Assembly (NCBI RefSeq): GCF_034661175.1
Contig: NZ_CP141058.1
Location: 2,728,001 to 2,792,000 of the forward strand
DNA length: 64,000 nucleotides
Source: Nocardioides renjunii
GTDB lineage: Bacteria; Actinomycetota; Actinomycetes; Propionibacteriales; Nocardioidaceae
Reading direction: 5' to 3'
Part shown: positions 63,365 to 64,000 of the stretch, in pieces
Position numbering within the stretch: the first letter of the stretch is position 1
Layout of the letters: each line of letters begins with the position of its first letter
Notes under the pieces: generated by a model
Database searches by the model: none
What the model saw: only the letters and a program-made list of their open reading frames with translations
What the model was told of the DNA's origin: nothing
Translations under genes and position numbers: made by a program

Positions 63365-64000
63365 TCACGCTAGCGGGACGGTCAGGTCCCACTCGGTGCC
63401 CCAGGGTCCGCTGTCGACCGCGGCGGTGCCGCCGAGCTCCTCGATCCGCCCGCGGATGGAGGACACGACGCCCAGTCGGCCCTCGGCCTCGGCCTGCTCG
63501 AGCCGCCCGGGCTCGATGCCCGGGCCGTCGTCGCGCACCGAGACGGTGATGGCGTCGGGCGCGGCCTGCGCGAGGATCCAGGCCGTCGCGTCGGCACCGA
63601 CGTGGGTCAGGACGTTGTCGAGGCAGGACCGCGCCGCCGCGACCACCTCGGTCGCGACGCGCTCGTCCACCAGCACGGTCCCGCCGGGCGTGGCCACCTC
63701 CACCCGCACCGGGTGAGCGGTGGCCATCGCCTCCAGCGCGCCCGCGAGGTCCACCTGTCCCGTCGGCCGGTGCCCGTGCCCCGCCGGCACGGTGTCCTGC
63801 TGGCGGATCAGCGAGCGGAGGCTGCGCTCCTGCTCGCCCGCCAGCCGGCCGAGGTCCGCCCAGTCGCCACCGGCCGCGGCACCGCGGCGCTGCGTCATGG
63901 CCAGCACCTGCAGCACGCCGTCGTGCACGGCCCGGGCCAGGCGGGTGCGCTCCTCCGCCGCCGCGGCCGCGCGCTCGGCGACGTCGCGCTCGCGGGCCAT
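63365..64000 (-). CDS. Sensor histidine kinase, NarL/MacS type (partial)
   Basis: The last 211 residues of a histidine kinase cut by the right edge. The HisKA_3 helix has the phosphoacceptor His in ARAVHDGVLQVLAM; the ATPase domain has N-box SCLDNVLTHVG and G-box RDDGPGIEPG, ending DLTVPLA. The sensor and membrane part lies outside the window. It would phosphorylate the LuxR-type regulator two genes downstream. The first Met seen in this stretch is not the real start. Confidence 0.92.
   Translation of the reverse strand: MARERDVAERAAAAAEERTRLARAVHDGVLQVLAMTQRRGAAAGGDWADLGRLAGEQERSLRSLIRQQDTVPAGHGHRPTGQVDLAGALEAMATAHPVRVEVATPGGTVLVDERVATEVVAAARSCLDNVLTHVGADATAWILAQAAPDAITVSVRDDGPGIEPGRLEQAEAEGRLGVVSSIRGRIEELGGTAAVDSGPWGTEWDLTVPLA
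63367..63372 (-). promoter_or_regulatory. Leaderless -10-like element for the flavin reductase gene
   Basis: TAGCGT on the minus strand ends 6 bases before the GTG at 63360, within the 3-prime end of the kinase gene. Confidence 0.35.

Overview
The window is very GC-rich, uses GTG and TTG starts freely, and carries an actinobacterial cell-division locus with SepF, a Wag31/DivIVA protein, YggT and a Lys/Ala-rich DksA-like protein. Actinobacterial marker families follow (DUF3040, SAV_6107-type HEPN, DUF6504, Rv2175c, PASTA kinase next to class II DAHP synthase). I infer a member of the Propionibacteriales, most likely Nocardioidaceae (Nocardioides-like). No tRNA, rRNA, insertion sequence, prophage or CRISPR array was seen.

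Region 1 (1-20460, minus strand) is a complete dcw cluster read right to left: mraZ, a 53-residue membrane protein, rsmH, ftsL, ftsI, murE, murF, mraY, murD, ftsW, murG, murC, ftsQ, ftsZ, pgeF, yggS, sepF, yggT, wag31, a TraR/DksA zinc-finger protein and lspA (cut by the left edge). Many junctions overlap by 4 bases. The mraZ promoter carries four GTGGNG boxes at exact 10-bp spacing. Divergent from it (20841-25454, plus) is a moxR-DUF58-transglutaminase operon, with a second pair of the same boxes and two perfect palindromes in the shared 380-bp control region.

Region 2 (25655-33497, minus) is a DNA-damage block. DUF6504, a HEPN-like protein and a DnaE2-type polymerase sit behind a perfect LexA-type box (TCGAAC-N4-GTTCGA) and a TTGACG/TAGTAC promoter; a methyltransferase and DNA polymerase IV follow in the same direction. 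DUF3040 and an unknown membrane protein flank it.

Region 3 (33542-44187) holds a YbaK-like protein, DUF4126, an FAD oxidoreductase, a SIMPL protein, metF divergent from a polyprenyl diphosphate synthase, a barstar / membrane-anchored RNase pair behind an Rv2175c regulator, a secreted GH16-like protein, a LysM transglycosylase and a PASTA Ser/Thr kinase.

Region 4 (44205-64000) has an EamA transporter, a zinc-ribbon membrane protein, threonine aldolase, class II DAHP synthase, a metallophosphoesterase, an APC permease divergent from a PPi-type phosphofructokinase, a four-copy palindromic repeat array, an MFS transporter, DUF1028 plus glycerol kinase, a coiled-coil protein, GNAT and arylamine acetyltransferases, a DUF4397 / class F sortase / membrane-protein operon, and a two-component system with a flavin reductase between its genes (the kinase is cut by the right edge).

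A pattern across regions 2-4 is a TANNNT hexamer ending 6 or 7 bases before the start codon, with no ribosome binding site. I found 18 such starts outside the dcw cluster and one inside it (murG). It is the expected signature of leaderless transcripts and decided several start codons here.
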